From CAVSUZ01 sp963795415 (GTDB lineage Bacteria > Pseudomonadota > Alphaproteobacteria > Acetobacterales > Acetobacteraceae): 64,000 nucleotides of DNA. A program made the position numbers and the translations under genes. Below are positions 7,856 to 16,944 of the stretch, piece by piece. The notes under the pieces are model-generated. The model saw only the letters and a program-made list of their open reading frames with translations, had not been told where the DNA came from and did not search any database. Position 1 is the first letter of the stretch. Every line of letters begins with the position of its first letter. The stretch covers positions 1,488,001 through 1,552,000 of the forward strand of contig CAWCHQ010000003.1 in NCBI GenBank assembly GCA_963795415.1, given 5' to 3'.

Positions 7856-8776
7856 CTAGGGCGTATGACAGCGCCGCATTTGGTCCTCCTGTTTCCAACC
7901 ATTCTTTAGTTCGGCCCCCGGCGGAGCCATTCTTTCGTCCCGGCCCGCACGCGAGTGCGGTCGTCGCGCGCAGCGGCGGTCAAGGCCGGCCCCGCCTTCG
8001 GGGCCGCCCGCAGGGCTTGGCCTTGACGGCAGCGAGCACGACGACAGGCTGCGGGGGGTCGGCAGCGATGCCGTTGCCTGATGCCGCCGCTCATCGTCCA
8101 TCGGTGAGAGATAGCACATGGCGTTGTCGTATGCATCGCCGACCGAGCCCATCGACGGACGCACACCCGCCGCGCGACAGCGATGACCGAACGCAATCGA
8201 GGTATATTGCGAGCCCTGGTCGGAGTGATGGATCACACCTCGGGGCCGCCGCGTTGCCAACGCCATGTTCAGCGCATCGAGCACCAACTGGGTAGCGAGC
8301 GTGGTGGCCATCGACCAGCCGACGATGCGGCGACTGAAGGTGTCGAGCACCACGGCGAGATACAGGAAGCCAGCCCAGCTCGGCACATAGGTTATATCGG
8401 CCACCCACAGCCGATCTGGGGCTTCGGCGGCAAAGTTGCGTTCAACCAGATCGGGCGCTTGGCGGCCGTCACCCTTGACCGTGGTGGTGACGAACCGGCG
8501 TCGGCTCACGCCGGCAAGGCCGGCCCGCGACATCAGCCGGGCGACACGCTTGCGGCCGATGCGGATACTCTTGGCCGCAAGTTCGGCATGAATGCGCGGC
8601 ACCCCGTAGGTGCCGCGCGAGGCCGCGTGTGCGGTACGGATCGCTGCGGTGAGCGCGCTGTCCGTCCCTGCCCGTCGCGACGGTTGCCGCTTCCGCCACG
8701 CAAAGTAGCCGCTGGAGGAGACACCCAGCACGCGGCACATGATGGCGATTGGATACTGCGCCTGGTGATCGCTCAC
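7856..8776 (-). pseudogene. IS3-family OrfB, catalytic C-terminus replaced
   Basis: The N-terminal two thirds is a normal IS3 integrase: MCRVLGVSSSGYFAWRKR, the HTH_21 region GTYGVPRIHAEL, then the first catalytic Asp in LWVADITYVPSW and the second in VIHHSDQGSQYTS. After GDAYDNAM the usual segment with the third catalytic residue (AESFFATLK-like Glu block) and the HSALGY end is missing. Instead the frame continues into about 80 residues of Arg/Pro-rich sequence without family similarity. The enzyme should be inactive. The replacement coincides with the hairpin-rich stretch at about 7930-8060. I found no remainder of the normal end in other frames. Confidence 0.8.
7979..8027. repeat. Long GC-rich hairpin inside the IS3 element
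   Basis: The outer arms GTCAAGGCC (7979-7987) and GGCCTTGAC (8019-8027) enclose a second perfect stem, GGCCCCG (7988-7994) and CGGGGCC (7999-8005), with loop CCTT. A further small stem CGCAC/GTGCG lies just to the left, near 7947-7960. This structure sits where the IS3 orfB C-terminus should be. It may be a nested small palindromic element or a transcriptional stop; its origin is unknown to me. Confidence 0.65.
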
Positions 8777-9087
8777 GAACCGGAACCCTTCGGTGGGATC
8801 GCGTTCGTCTCCCGAGCGAACCAGGCCGCCGCCTTTGAGAGGATTTCCCGTTCAAGTCGGAGTTGGCGGTTCTCACGTCGCAGGCGGCCGAGTTCCGCGC
8901 GCTCGGTCGTTGTCAGGCCGCCGTCGCCGCGACCGCCGTCGCGCGCAGCCTGCGCCACCCAGTTGCGGATCGACTGCGCTGTCGGTTCAAACTCGCGCGC
9001 CAGCTCCTCCGGCGAGCCGCCCGCTTGCACCAACTCGACCATTTGCCGGCGAAACTCAGGTGGGTAAGGTCGTCCCGATCTCGACAT
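8773..9087 (-). CDS. IS3-family OrfA (helix-turn-helix protein)
   Basis: A 104-residue transposase subunit of the IS3/IS911 type. The N-terminal helix-turn-helix is seen in SRSGRPYPPEFRRQMVEL and SPEELAREFEPTAQSIRNW. A leucine-zipper-like segment follows (ELGRLRRENRQLRLEREILSKAAAWFA). The ATG at 9087 is chosen, since upstream residues belong to the terminal repeat region. The stop overlaps the orfB GTG start by four bases (GTGA), the normal layout for IS3 elements, where a fused OrfAB can form by frameshifting. Confidence 0.85.
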   Translation of the reverse strand: MSRSGRPYPPEFRRQMVELVQAGGSPEELAREFEPTAQSIRNWVAQAARDGGRGDGGLTTTERAELGRLRRENRQLRLEREILSKAAAWFARETNAIPPKGSGS

Positions 9088-9169
9088 GGTGGACCCCTCG
9101 AACGCAAATGCTCGGGTGTCCACGAAACCGGGTCAACTCCAAGGAGCAGCTCTAGCCTATGGTAGAAGA

Positions 9170-10135
9170 ATGCCAACCTTGAAGGCCGTTCAAACCGAGG
9201 TCTTGGAAATCGCCTTTCTCGATGAAGGGCCGGCAGCGGGGTGGCCGGTCATCTTAGTGCATGGCTTCCCCTATGACATCCATGCCTTTGATGAGGTCGT
9301 GCCGCGTCTGGCACAGGCGGGCGCACGTGTGATCGTGCCATATCTGCGCGGCTTTGGTCCCACGCGCTTTCTGCACAAAGGTACGATGCGCAGTGGGCAA
9401 CAGGCTGCGCTTGGTCATGATGTTATCGATCTCCTTGATGCTCTCGGCATTCAAAGCGCCATCCTGGCCGGCAACGATTGGGGTGGTGTGGCGTCCTGTG
9501 TCGCTTCCGCTCTCTGGCCGGAACGCGTGACCGGCCTAGTCTCCTATGCTGGCTATGACGTCGTCGACGTAGAGCGGCTTGGACATGCCTTTGCTCCGGC
9601 TTTGGAACATGTGCAGTGGTATCAACATTTGTTTCAGTTGGAGCGAGGACGCGAGTGCCTGGCGCAGCATCGTCACGCATTGTGCCGCATCCTTTGGGAG
9701 CAGTGGTCGCCTGGCTGGAAGTTTGACGATGCCATCTTCGAGAGAACGGCTTCCTCCTTCGATAACCCGGACTTCGTCGATGTGGTGGTCCACGGCTATC
9801 GCTTTTGCTTCGGGACAGCGGCTGGCGACCCGGCTCTCGCATCGCTGGAAGAGGGCTTGGCAGCAAAACCCAAGATCGGCGTTCCCACAATCACTTTGGA
9901 TGGCACGCAGGATCCGCTCAAGCCCGGCGGCACTGCAAACCACGCCCCGATGTTCATTGCTCGTCACGAGCATCGCGTTGTGGATTGCGGCCACAATCTG
10001 CCATGGGAAGCGCCCCATGATTTTGCTGATGCGGTCCTGACTGTTCGAGGGTGGACAGGAGATCGCCCTCATTCAACTCCCACGCGATGTTATCGCCGTG
10101 CTGCACTTGGCGGGCGTGACGGTGGAGCGGGCTGA
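9170..10135 (+). CDS. Alpha/beta hydrolase, haloalkane dehalogenase/epoxide hydrolase-like
   Basis: A cytoplasmic alpha/beta-fold hydrolase of about 321 residues. The oxyanion-hole motif HGFPYD lies near residue 30. The nucleophile elbow AGNDWGGVAS carries Asp, not Ser, which points to dehalogenase or epoxide hydrolase chemistry. A late acid (GTQDPL) and a catalytic-type His (CGHNLPWEAP) follow. The start at 9170 (MPTLKAVQTEVLE) is preferred, because upstream residues overlap the IS3 right end. The last about 25 residues (after ADAVLTV) look unnatural because the 3' end is fused to a transposase remnant, so the native C-terminus is probably lost by a few residues. Transcription from a promoter made by the IS3 insertion is possible. 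Confidence 0.75.
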   Translation: MPTLKAVQTEVLEIAFLDEGPAAGWPVILVHGFPYDIHAFDEVVPRLAQAGARVIVPYLRGFGPTRFLHKGTMRSGQQAALGHDVIDLLDALGIQSAILAGNDWGGVASCVASALWPERVTGLVSYAGYDVVDVERLGHAFAPALEHVQWYQHLFQLERGRECLAQHRHALCRILWEQWSPGWKFDDAIFERTASSFDNPDFVDVVVHGYRFCFGTAAGDPALASLEEGLAAKPKIGVPTITLDGTQDPLKPGGTANHAPMFIARHEHRVVDCGHNLPWEAPHDFADAVLTVRGWTGDRPHSTPTRCYRRAALGGRDGGAG

Positions 10136-10396
10136 GCAGGCAGGTGATGCGTCTGCTGATTGGGGTCAGGACAGATTCCTCGCCGAGAACCAGGAGGTCC
10201 TGCGGGCTGGCCTGCAGACGGCGAGCTGGATCAGGGTGGACGATATCGCCGCACGCCACGCCCGCCAGAATGGCTTCTGCACGCAGATCGGCAATGACAG
10301 CTTTTTCCGCTGCACCGGTTTCGCCACGCTCGATCGCCTGTTGCAGCGGCTGCATGCCTACAAAGCGGAGTCCTATCTGCCCGACATTATCCGAGG
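10056..10396 (+). pseudogene. DDE transposase remnant (IS66-like), internally deleted
   Basis: Pieces of one transposase are visible in two plus-strand frames. SRQVMRLLIGV is in one frame, then FLAENQEVLRAGLQTASWIRVDD and ARHARQNGFCTQIGND in another. The second part jumps straight to RCTGFATLDRLLQRLHAYKAE, which in the intact family lies some 200 residues later, so there is a large internal deletion plus frameshifts. No start or stop is preserved. The family call is from memory of proteins with CTQIGND and TGFATLDRLL blocks and is only moderately sure. Confidence 0.5.
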
Positions 10397-10458
10397 CCCC
10401 GGCCAGCCGCCCCGAGCTCCCCCGCCCGGGTTTTGCCCTGCTCACCAGACTTGCGTGA

Positions 10459-11085
10459 CTACCGGCGCCACCCCCATCCGCGGTTCCAGCCACAGCAACG
10501 GCCCCATCCCCAGCCGCCGCCCACGCCGACGACGACGCTCGGTCCCCAAAAGCCGGGATAACCCCAGCCGGAATAACCCCAGCCGGGATAGCCAAAGCCA
10601 GAGTAAGCGGGGACACCCGCATAGGCCGGCGGAGGCGATTGGACCGAGTTGCCGTGTGCGTACATGCATTGCGTGTATGACACGTTATAGCGCTGCTGCA
10701 GGCTGGCCTCGGCCCCGTAGGCGTTGTTGGCGCCGACAGCCGTGCCGCCGACCAGCCCTGTCGCTCCGCCGATCGCCGCTCCGGCTCCGGCATTGCCCGC
10801 GGCGGCGCCGATCGCCGCGCCTGCCGCCGCGCCCAGCGCCGTCCCAAGCACCGCGCTGCCGACGGCAGCGTTGGTGCCGGCCTGACCCGGCTGCTGGAAC
10901 CCCGTCGCCTGCTGTGCGAAACCGCGGCACGAGTAATCTTCTCGCTGGAATTGGTCGAAAGTCTTGCCGGCGCCCGGAAGCGCCATGACGGTCGGGCCCG
11001 ATGGCGGAACGACCGCACACGCGCCCAGGGCCACGACCGAGCTGACGGCCGCAACAGTTCCCGCTACCCGGACGCCACGCCGCAT
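10459..11085 (-). CDS. Glycine-zipper outer-membrane lipoprotein, hypothetical
   Basis: A 208-residue predicted lipoprotein. The signal peptide MRRGVRVAGTVAAVSSVVALGAC ends in the lipobox LGAC, giving a lipidated Cys at about 23. Residues 80-125 form a glycine zipper (repeats of GAAAGAAIGAAAG type), as in SlyB/OmpA-associated membrane inserts. The C-terminus is rich in Gly-Tyr-Trp (GYPGWGYSGWGYPG) and then Gly-Trp-Arg. The start at 11085 is preferred over upstream codons because AAAGGA precedes it by about 7 bases and the signal peptide begins there. Function is unknown; a structural cell-envelope role is inferred. Confidence 0.72.
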   Translation of the reverse strand: MRRGVRVAGTVAAVSSVVALGACAVVPPSGPTVMALPGAGKTFDQFQREDYSCRGFAQQATGFQQPGQAGTNAAVGSAVLGTALGAAAGAAIGAAAGNAGAGAAIGGATGLVGGTAVGANNAYGAEASLQQRYNVSYTQCMYAHGNSVQSPPPAYAGVPAYSGFGYPGWGYSGWGYPGFWGPSVVVGVGGGWGWGRCCGWNRGWGWRR

Positions 11086-11338
11086 TTGTATTTTCCTTTG
11101 CCTTATCGGCATCTTACCGCATATGCCCCCGGCGCCGCAATCAACCGGCACCCGACTGAGCCTTTCGCCCCGGTAGAGCGCCGGACCGGAGCCTCAACCC
11201 TGATCGCAACGCGATCCGCGTGAGGGCACCATACTGCTTGAGAAGTCCGGCCGTGTGCTCTAATCGCCTGGGAACAGGGAGCGAAATATGGACCGCCAGT
11301 GTAGGAATCTCAATTTAGAACGCCCCTGAAAGGCCACC

Positions 11339-12214
11339 TTGCCCAGCGCACCGCTTCTCCTCTCTCAGGCGTTCAACGGACTGGCACTTGGAACCCTCCT
11401 GGCCCTGGTCAGCAGCGGCCTGACAATCATCCTCGGCACTCTTGGGGTTCTGAATTTCGCCCACGGCGCGCTGTTCATGGTCGGCGCCTACGCCATCTTC
11501 GTGATCTCCGGCTATACCGGCTCATTCGTCGTCGGGCTGATCGCCGGCTCGGTCTTCATGCTTCTTCTGGGGGTGGTGATCGAGCGCGGACTAATTCGCT
11601 GGTTCTACTATCGCCCACCAGAGGATCAGATCCTGGTCACGTTCGGCGCCGGAATCATCCTGATCGAGGGGATCCGCGCGATTTTCGGCGGCGAGAGCCA
11701 GCACGTGGACGTGCCCGCCTGGGCCGCGGGAGCCACGCAGATCGGATTCCTGATCTACCCAACCTATCGTCTCGCTCTGATCGGCATCATCGCCGTCATG
11801 CTTTTTCTGCTCTACCTCGTCCTTTACCGCACATCCATCGGTCTCGTCGTCCGCGCGGGCATCGAGGATTCCCGCATGGTCGGCATTCTCGGGATCAACG
11901 TCCGGCGTGCCTTTCTGCTCGTCTTCGCCATCGGTGTCGCCGCGGCCGGACTGTCGGGTATGCTCTATGCGCCTATCGTTGCAGTCACTCCGGACATGGG
12001 CGCGGAGTTCCTGGTGGAATCCTTCGTCGTTATCGTGATCGGCGGTCTCGGCTCATATCCGGGGGCCGTCGTCGGCGGACTGATTGCGGGCGAAATCGTC
12101 AGCATCACCAGCGCCTTCAACTCCGCCTATTCTCAGGTCATGCTGTATGCCGTCATGGCGCTGCTGCTGGTGCTCAGGCCGCAGGGACTGTTCGGTTCGG
12201 AGGGGCGGGTATGA
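11339..12214 (+). CDS. livH: Branched-chain amino acid ABC transporter permease LivH
   Basis: An inner-membrane permease of the LivH type, 291 residues with about eight hydrophobic segments. The N-terminus QAFNGLALGTLLALVSSGLTIILGTLGVLNFAHGALFMVGAY is family-typical (cited here in part: GLTIILGTLGVLNFAHG). The conserved cytoplasmic loop is VVRAGIEDSRMVGILGINV. The start is a TTG at 11339 with AAAGG eight bases upstream. The stop overlaps the next ATG by four bases (ATGA), so the two genes are co-translated. No binding protein or second ATPase gene is adjacent, so the transporter must borrow these from elsewhere. Confidence 0.9.
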   Translation: MPSAPLLLSQAFNGLALGTLLALVSSGLTIILGTLGVLNFAHGALFMVGAYAIFVISGYTGSFVVGLIAGSVFMLLLGVVIERGLIRWFYYRPPEDQILVTFGAGIILIEGIRAIFGGESQHVDVPAWAAGATQIGFLIYPTYRLALIGIIAVMLFLLYLVLYRTSIGLVVRAGIEDSRMVGILGINVRRAFLLVFAIGVAAAGLSGMLYAPIVAVTPDMGAEFLVESFVVIVIGGLGSYPGAVVGGLIAGEIVSITSAFNSAYSQVMLYAVMALLLVLRPQGLFGSEGRV

Positions 12215-14073
12215 CCAGCCGCACAGTCGCCCACCTGTGGCCGGAGGCCGCGCTGGCCGTGGTTCTGGTGGCCGCGCCGTTTTTTATCCCGCATATCGGC
12301 GGCTCCGTCGATCTCATGCAGCGCACCCTGGTCTGGGGCATCCTGGGACTGGGCTTCGATCTGCTGTTCGGCGCCACCGGCCTGCTGTCCTTCGGGCAGG
12401 CAGCCTTTTATGGGATGGGCGGATTCGTCGCCGCATATCTTCTCGTCAGAAACATCATCGCCAGCGTCTGGCTCGCGCTGCTGATCGGCACTGTCGCGGC
12501 TGGCATATTTGGCCTGTTCGTCGGCTGGCTCGCCGTGCGGCGCATCGGCATCTATTTCGCGATGATCACCCTGGCCTTCGGCCAGATGTCATACTTTGCC
12601 GAGAACGGGCCGCTATCAGCTTACACAGGTGGGGAAAACGGATTGCCCGGTGTGCCGGTCCCGCATATCGGGCCGCTCTATTTCCCGCCGGGTCTGCCCA
12701 TGTACGGGCTGCTCGCCGCCTTCTTCTTTGTCGGCTTCGTCATCGCACGCCGCATCCTGCACTCGCCGTTCGGCGCCGTGCTGCGAGGCATAAGGCAGAA
12801 TACCCTGCGTGTCACCCTGGTGGGACATTCAGTGCCTGCCTACAAGCTCGCCGTCTTCGTCATCGCGGCGCTCTACGCCGGCCTCGCCGGCGGTCTGCTG
12901 GGCGTGTTTCAGAGCTACATGCCGCCCGATGCCTTCTCGCTGGACACGTCGGGCCAGCTTGTTGTGCAGACCGTCATCGGCGGCGTCGGAACGCTGATCG
13001 GGCCCACCATCGGTGCGGCGATCTGGCTATGGCTGCGCGAAGCGCTGCAAACGATCCCCGCGATCGGCGCACTCTGGAAGCTCATTCTCGGGATCATCTT
13101 CGTCGTTCTCGTTATCGGGCTGCGCCGCGGCATTGCCGGCGAGATCCGTCATGTCTTCAGCCAGCGGCGGAAGACGGCCGCGGAAGCCGGCATCCCCGAG
13201 GAAGGTGGCAGCGCTGTTGAACCGCCTGCACTTCTGGTCAGTCTGCCTATGGTCGCCCCGATCCGCGTGGCGAAAAGCGGCGCCCCCGCACTCCAGGCCA
13301 TCGATGTTGCCAAGCACTATGGCGGATTGCGTGCCGTGGACAGGGTTTCCTTCGAGCTGAGAACCGGCGCAATCCAGGCGGTGATCGGACCCAATGGCGC
13401 CGGCAAATCCACTTTGTTCAAGATGTTGAAGGACGAAATCCTGCCCACCCATGGCGAGGTGCTGCTCTTCGGCCAGCGCATCACCGGCCTTGGTCCTACC
13501 CGAACCGCACAGCTCGGCATCGGCAAGAGCAACCAGCTCAACCAGTTGTTCCTCGAACTGACCGTGCGGGAAAACCTGCGGATCGCCGCGCTCGCGCGCC
13601 GCCGAGGAACATTCAGGGCCGATGTGCTGCGCAGCGCCGACTCTATCCCGCTCGTGGAGCGACAGGTCCAGGCGTCCATGGACACCGTCGGCCTGAACCA
13701 TCGCGCCGACGTGCCGGTAAATGTCCTCCCCTATGGGGAGAAGCGCCGGCTGGAAATCGGCCTCGCCCTCGCGACAGGCCCCAACGTGCTCCTGCTCGAT
13801 GAACCGCTCGCGGGCATGAGCCCGCCCGAGCGGATCGCCACCCGCGCGCTGATCCGCGAGATCGCCCGCGGCATCGACGGCCAGTTCCGTTCTTTGCTCA
13901 TCGTCGAGCATGACATGGACGCGATCTTCGAGCTGGCTGAGCGGATCACGGTTCTTTACGAAGGCCGCCTTCTCGCGGACGGCACACCCGACGAAATCCA
14001 GCGCAACCAGGCAGTCCAGGATGCCTATCTGGGCGGCATGCACGAGATGGAACTCACTGGCGCAGCGGAGTAA
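12211..14073 (+). CDS. LivM-LivG fusion: branched-chain amino acid permease plus ATPase
   Basis: A 620-residue fusion of two transporter subunits. Residues 1 to about 315 are LivM-like, with many membrane helices, the motif GLLSFGQAAFYGMGGFVAAY (near 55) and the loop LRGIRQNTLRVTLVGHS. A linker of about 45 residues follows (AAEAGIPEEGG). Residues about 365-620 are a LivG-like ATPase: Walker A GPNGAGKST, Q-loop region, signature LPYGEKRRLEIG in place of LSGGQ, Walker B VLLLDEP and switch His in LIVEHDMD. The frame is continuous with no internal stop, so the fusion is real in this sequence. It overlaps livH by four bases. Substrates are probably branched-chain or related amino acids or amides. 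Confidence 0.9.
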   Translation: MTSRTVAHLWPEAALAVVLVAAPFFIPHIGGSVDLMQRTLVWGILGLGFDLLFGATGLLSFGQAAFYGMGGFVAAYLLVRNIIASVWLALLIGTVAAGIFGLFVGWLAVRRIGIYFAMITLAFGQMSYFAENGPLSAYTGGENGLPGVPVPHIGPLYFPPGLPMYGLLAAFFFVGFVIARRILHSPFGAVLRGIRQNTLRVTLVGHSVPAYKLAVFVIAALYAGLAGGLLGVFQSYMPPDAFSLDTSGQLVVQTVIGGVGTLIGPTIGAAIWLWLREALQTIPAIGALWKLILGIIFVVLVIGLRRGIAGEIRHVFSQRRKTAAEAGIPEEGGSAVEPPALLVSLPMVAPIRVAKSGAPALQAIDVAKHYGGLRAVDRVSFELRTGAIQAVIGPNGAGKSTLFKMLKDEILPTHGEVLLFGQRITGLGPTRTAQLGIGKSNQLNQLFLELTVRENLRIAALARRRGTFRADVLRSADSIPLVERQVQASMDTVGLNHRADVPVNVLPYGEKRRLEIGLALATGPNVLLLDEPLAGMSPPERIATRALIREIARGIDGQFRSLLIVEHDMDAIFELAERITVLYEGRLLADGTPDEIQRNQAVQDAYLGGMHEMELTGAAE

Positions 14074-14153
14074 TAATACGAGAGATGAACGCCAGTGGCG
14101 CGCCGGGGGGGACTTCTCCCCACTAGCGTTTCGATAGCGGAAGGGAGGTTCTC

Positions 14154-15012
14154 TTGCAGCTGCGAGACTTGCTCGTCGTGCTCGATGACGCGCCGCGCAA
14201 CGCGGTCCGGCTCGGCATCGCACTCGATCTGGCGCGGCAACACGACGCGCGCCTGACCGGCATCTGCCCGCTCGACCTGCTGATGCCGCCCAACCTCGGC
14301 ATGCTCATCGGCGGCTACCCGGACGCCCTCACGCTTCAGGTACGCAAGCGACCAGTTGGACGCGCAGGCACGCGAAAGAGCCGCACCCGTCGAGGCACGC
14401 TTCCGCGAACAGCTCCGCCTCAGCGGCGCACAGGGGGCGTTTGAGGCAATCTCCGGTCCGGCGGCCGCTGCGGTTGCCAGACGAGCCCGCATCGCCGATG
14501 TGGCCATCATGGGCCAGCCGGACCCGAATGCCGGGCTGCCGGCACTGGGCCGGCATTTGCTGGAGGACGTGCTCCTCACCGCCGGCCGCCCCGTCCTGGC
14601 GATTCCCTTCGCGGGCGAATTTCCCGTCATCGGCAAGAACGTATTGATCGCCTGGACCAACAGCCGTGAAGCAGCGCGCGCGTTGCACGATGCGTTGCCG
14701 CTGATCGATCCCGCCGCAACGGTGACCGTTCTTTCCGTCCAGGATGCGCGCGCGGCGGAAGGTGAACCTACGCCCACTGCCGCGGCTGCGGAGCACCTCG
14801 CCCGCCACGGCCTGAAATCCGTCGCCGCCCGTACTGTCAACGACGGCAGTCTGCCTGATCACCAGGCCATCCTGAGCTACGCCGCCGATATCGGGGCCGA
14901 CCTGCTTATTGCGGGCTGCTACGGCCATTCGCGTGCCCGGGAGCTGATGCTTGGCGGGGTCACCCGCGGATTGCTCCCTCAGATGACCATCCCAGTGCTG
15001 ATGTCACATTAG
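14154..15012 (+). pseudogene. Tandem universal stress protein, one frameshift
   Basis: A UspA-type nucleotide-binding protein of about 285 residues with two Usp folds. The first part starts at TTG 14154, after AAGGGAGG at 14141-14148, and reads LRDLLVVLDDAPRNAVRLGIALDLA. The frame is lost at about 14340 after DALTLQ, and the protein resumes one frame over with YASDQLDAQARERAAPVEA and runs to 15012. One missing base explains it. The C-terminal half has the ATP-binding signature ADLLIAGCYGHSRARELMLGG. If the frameshift is an assembly error, the gene is intact. It follows the Liv genes with about 80 bp spacing and is followed at once by a hairpin. Confidence 0.8.
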
Positions 15013-15050
15013 AGCAGTTTCAGGCTGACTGGATCAGCCTGAAACGCTCT
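15011..15050. terminator. Perfect-arm hairpin at the uspA stop (REP-like or terminator)
   Basis: The arms AGAGC(a)GTTTCAGGCTGA and TCAGCCTGAAACGCTCT pair over 17 bases with one bulged A and a CTGGA loop. The hairpin starts within the uspA stop codon. There is no U-run, so it may stabilise the message end or represent a dispersed palindromic repeat and not be a classical terminator. Confidence 0.65.
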
Positions 15051-15062
15051 AACTCATTGGTT

Positions 15063-15122
15063 AGAGCAGATTCACGCGGTCCTGGAAATGCAAGGCGTTT
15101 CCAGTCAAGCGTGATCTGCTCT
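15063..15122. repeat. Second palindromic repeat, AGAGCAGA-TCTGCTCT type
   Basis: The outer arms AGAGCAGA(t)TCACGC and GCGTGATCTGCTCT pair with one bulge. An inner stem, CTGGAAA/TTTCCAG, lies within. It shares the AGAGCA end sequence with the hairpin 12 bp upstream, so the two look like a tandem pair of dispersed extragenic palindromes as found in many alphaproteobacteria. Confidence 0.65.
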
Positions 15123-15269
15123 AGTTGCGAATTTAATGAAATCGGCTTACCATCCATTGTCATTACGAGGAACCTCGCGAAAGCGGCCGGACGGAGCAAT
15201 CTCGATGCCGGGAGAGAGTCCGACCTTTTTCCGCATGAAATCACCACTCAGACACCCCTGCTATCAGCA

Positions 15270-16842
15270 TCAATTCCCGAACCAGACGTTCGACATCCGC
15301 GGAATGCGGAACGGCTTGAACCCCTTCACGTTCGAGCGCACTGCCTGCACCTTCGTCAGTGAGCCGAACGGCAGCACATACGCCTGCTCCAGCGTCCGCT
15401 GTTGCATCCGCGCGAACGCCTCCTGCCTCGCCTCGGCTGTCGGCAGAGTGTTCATGTCGTGGAAATCCGCAGCCAGCTCCGGATCTTCCTCGCCCGGTTT
15501 CGGCGAATAAACCGGGTTGGGTGGCACCAGTACCTGCATGGTCGGGATCGGCCCCAGCGATGGTTCGGTTCCCCAACCGGTGAAGAAGTAGTTCCAGCCG
15601 GAATCCCGCTTCTGACGCATCGCGATCGAAGTGGGCCAGTCCACCACCTTGAGCTGCGCCGCTATCCCGACCGCCTTCAGCTGCTCCGCCATCACCAGCG
15701 CGGCATTATACATCGACGTATAGTCTTTGTTGGTCAGCAGAACGACCGGCTCGCCTTTGTAACCCGCCTGGGCGAGATACTGTTTCGCCAGTGTGGCGTC
15801 ATGGAGGTTGTACGTGTCCTTGCCGGCATCGGTATAGGTCGGCTGGCCGGGATACTGGAACCCGACATTGAGCCGATAATTGCCGTCGGTCGCCGCTTCC
15901 ATGATTTCATCCATGTTCAGCGCCGTCATGACGGCCTTGCGAAAGGCCAGATTGTCCGTCGGTGGCTGCGACAAGTTCGGGTAGGCGATCTGAATCCACC
16001 AATTATTCAACGGAATAAGAGTTATCTTCGGGTCCTGCTTCAATCCCTCCAGCGACCGGGTGGGAAGATCCTCCACCCCCTGCAACTCGCCCGTCCGAAT
16101 CCCGGCTACGCGGGCCTGTGGCTCCGTAACGATACGGAACGTTACCGTATCAAAGCAGGCCTGCTTGTAGCCGCCGAACCCTGTCTTGTCCTCGAAATGT
16201 GTGTTTGGCGTGTATCCGTCAAAACGCTTCAGCCGAACCTGGCTGCCGGGCGTGTATTCCACCAGCTGCCACGGCCCCGTGCCTATGATTTTCAGCTGCT
16301 GCGGCGGGTCATCCCTGTACCTCGGCCGGGATGATCACTATGGGCACCGCGAACGAACTCAGTTGCTCGATGAAGGTGGGCTGCACCTGCCGCAGGTGAA
16401 TTACAAACGTTCCGGTATCCGGCGTTTCCCACCCGGCCACATTGTCCAGCGTATTGCGCTGCAAACCAACGCGCTTGTACCGCTCGAAAGAGGCAAGAAC
16501 GTCCGCGGACGTCATCTTCTTGCCATTCTGAAACGTCACCCCCGGGCGCAATTGGAAGGTATACGTGAGCTTGTCGGGCGATTCCCCAATCGAATCTGCC
16601 AGTTCGGGAATCGGGCGGTTATCGTCAGCCCGGGTCACCAGGGTTTCGAAAACATTCATCGCAACGTTGCGCGTCGAGATCGCGCTCGACGCCATCATGT
16701 CGAGGCTGTTGACGTTCGCCTCCTGGCCGAACGTGAAGTCACCGCCGACATGCGGGCACTTGAATGTCGCCCCCTGAGCCGATGCTGTGCCCAAAGCGAT
16801 TCCGGCGGCCAGGCCGAGCCGCATCAGCATTCTGCGTTCCAT
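15270..16842 (-). pseudogene. Peptide/nickel-type ABC substrate-binding protein (family 5), one frameshift
   Basis: A periplasmic solute-binding protein of about 520 residues. It starts at ATG 16842 after GGGGAGG with a signal peptide (MERRMLMRLGLAAGIALGTASAQG). The N-terminal half has ANVNSLDMMASSA and the family pattern LTYTFQLRPGVTFQNGKKMTSADV. The frame ends after IVIIPAEVQG near 16325. One frame over it continues YRDDPPQQLKIIGTGPW and VEYTPGSQVRLKRF and runs to WFGN at 15270, so a single missing base separates the halves. No permease or ATPase genes adjoin, so it is an orphan binding protein. Confidence 0.82.
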
Positions 16843-16944
16843 CGCGCCCCTCCCCATATTGTTGTTAATCGCATTCTCCGGCCGGGCATGGATGGGCGTC
16901 AAGCGCGAGGCGTGCCAAAATGGGCGCATCCCCGTGGAGCAACA

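Larger units (their letters stand above)
7821..9135 (-). mobile_element. IS3-family insertion sequence with altered orfB
   Basis: Imperfect inverted repeats mark both ends. The left is CTACCCCAGTTTCGTGGAC at 7821-7839; the right, read inward, is TGACCCGGTTTCGTGGACA (complement of 9117-9135). They share GTTTCGTGGAC and an upstream ACCC. The 1.3 kb length and the orfA-orfB overlap fit IS3. The left 280 bp does not encode the expected transposase C-terminus and instead holds a GC-rich hairpin region. The right end lies 34 bp upstream of the hydrolase start codon. Confidence 0.72.

Noticed and set aside
8183..9067. A 294-codon plus-strand frame across the IS3 element
   Set aside because: It is antisense to orfA and orfB, which have clear family motifs.
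12084..13220. A 378-codon frame inside the LivM part of the fusion
   Set aside because: A shifted frame within a strongly supported gene; very Arg-rich and without similarity.
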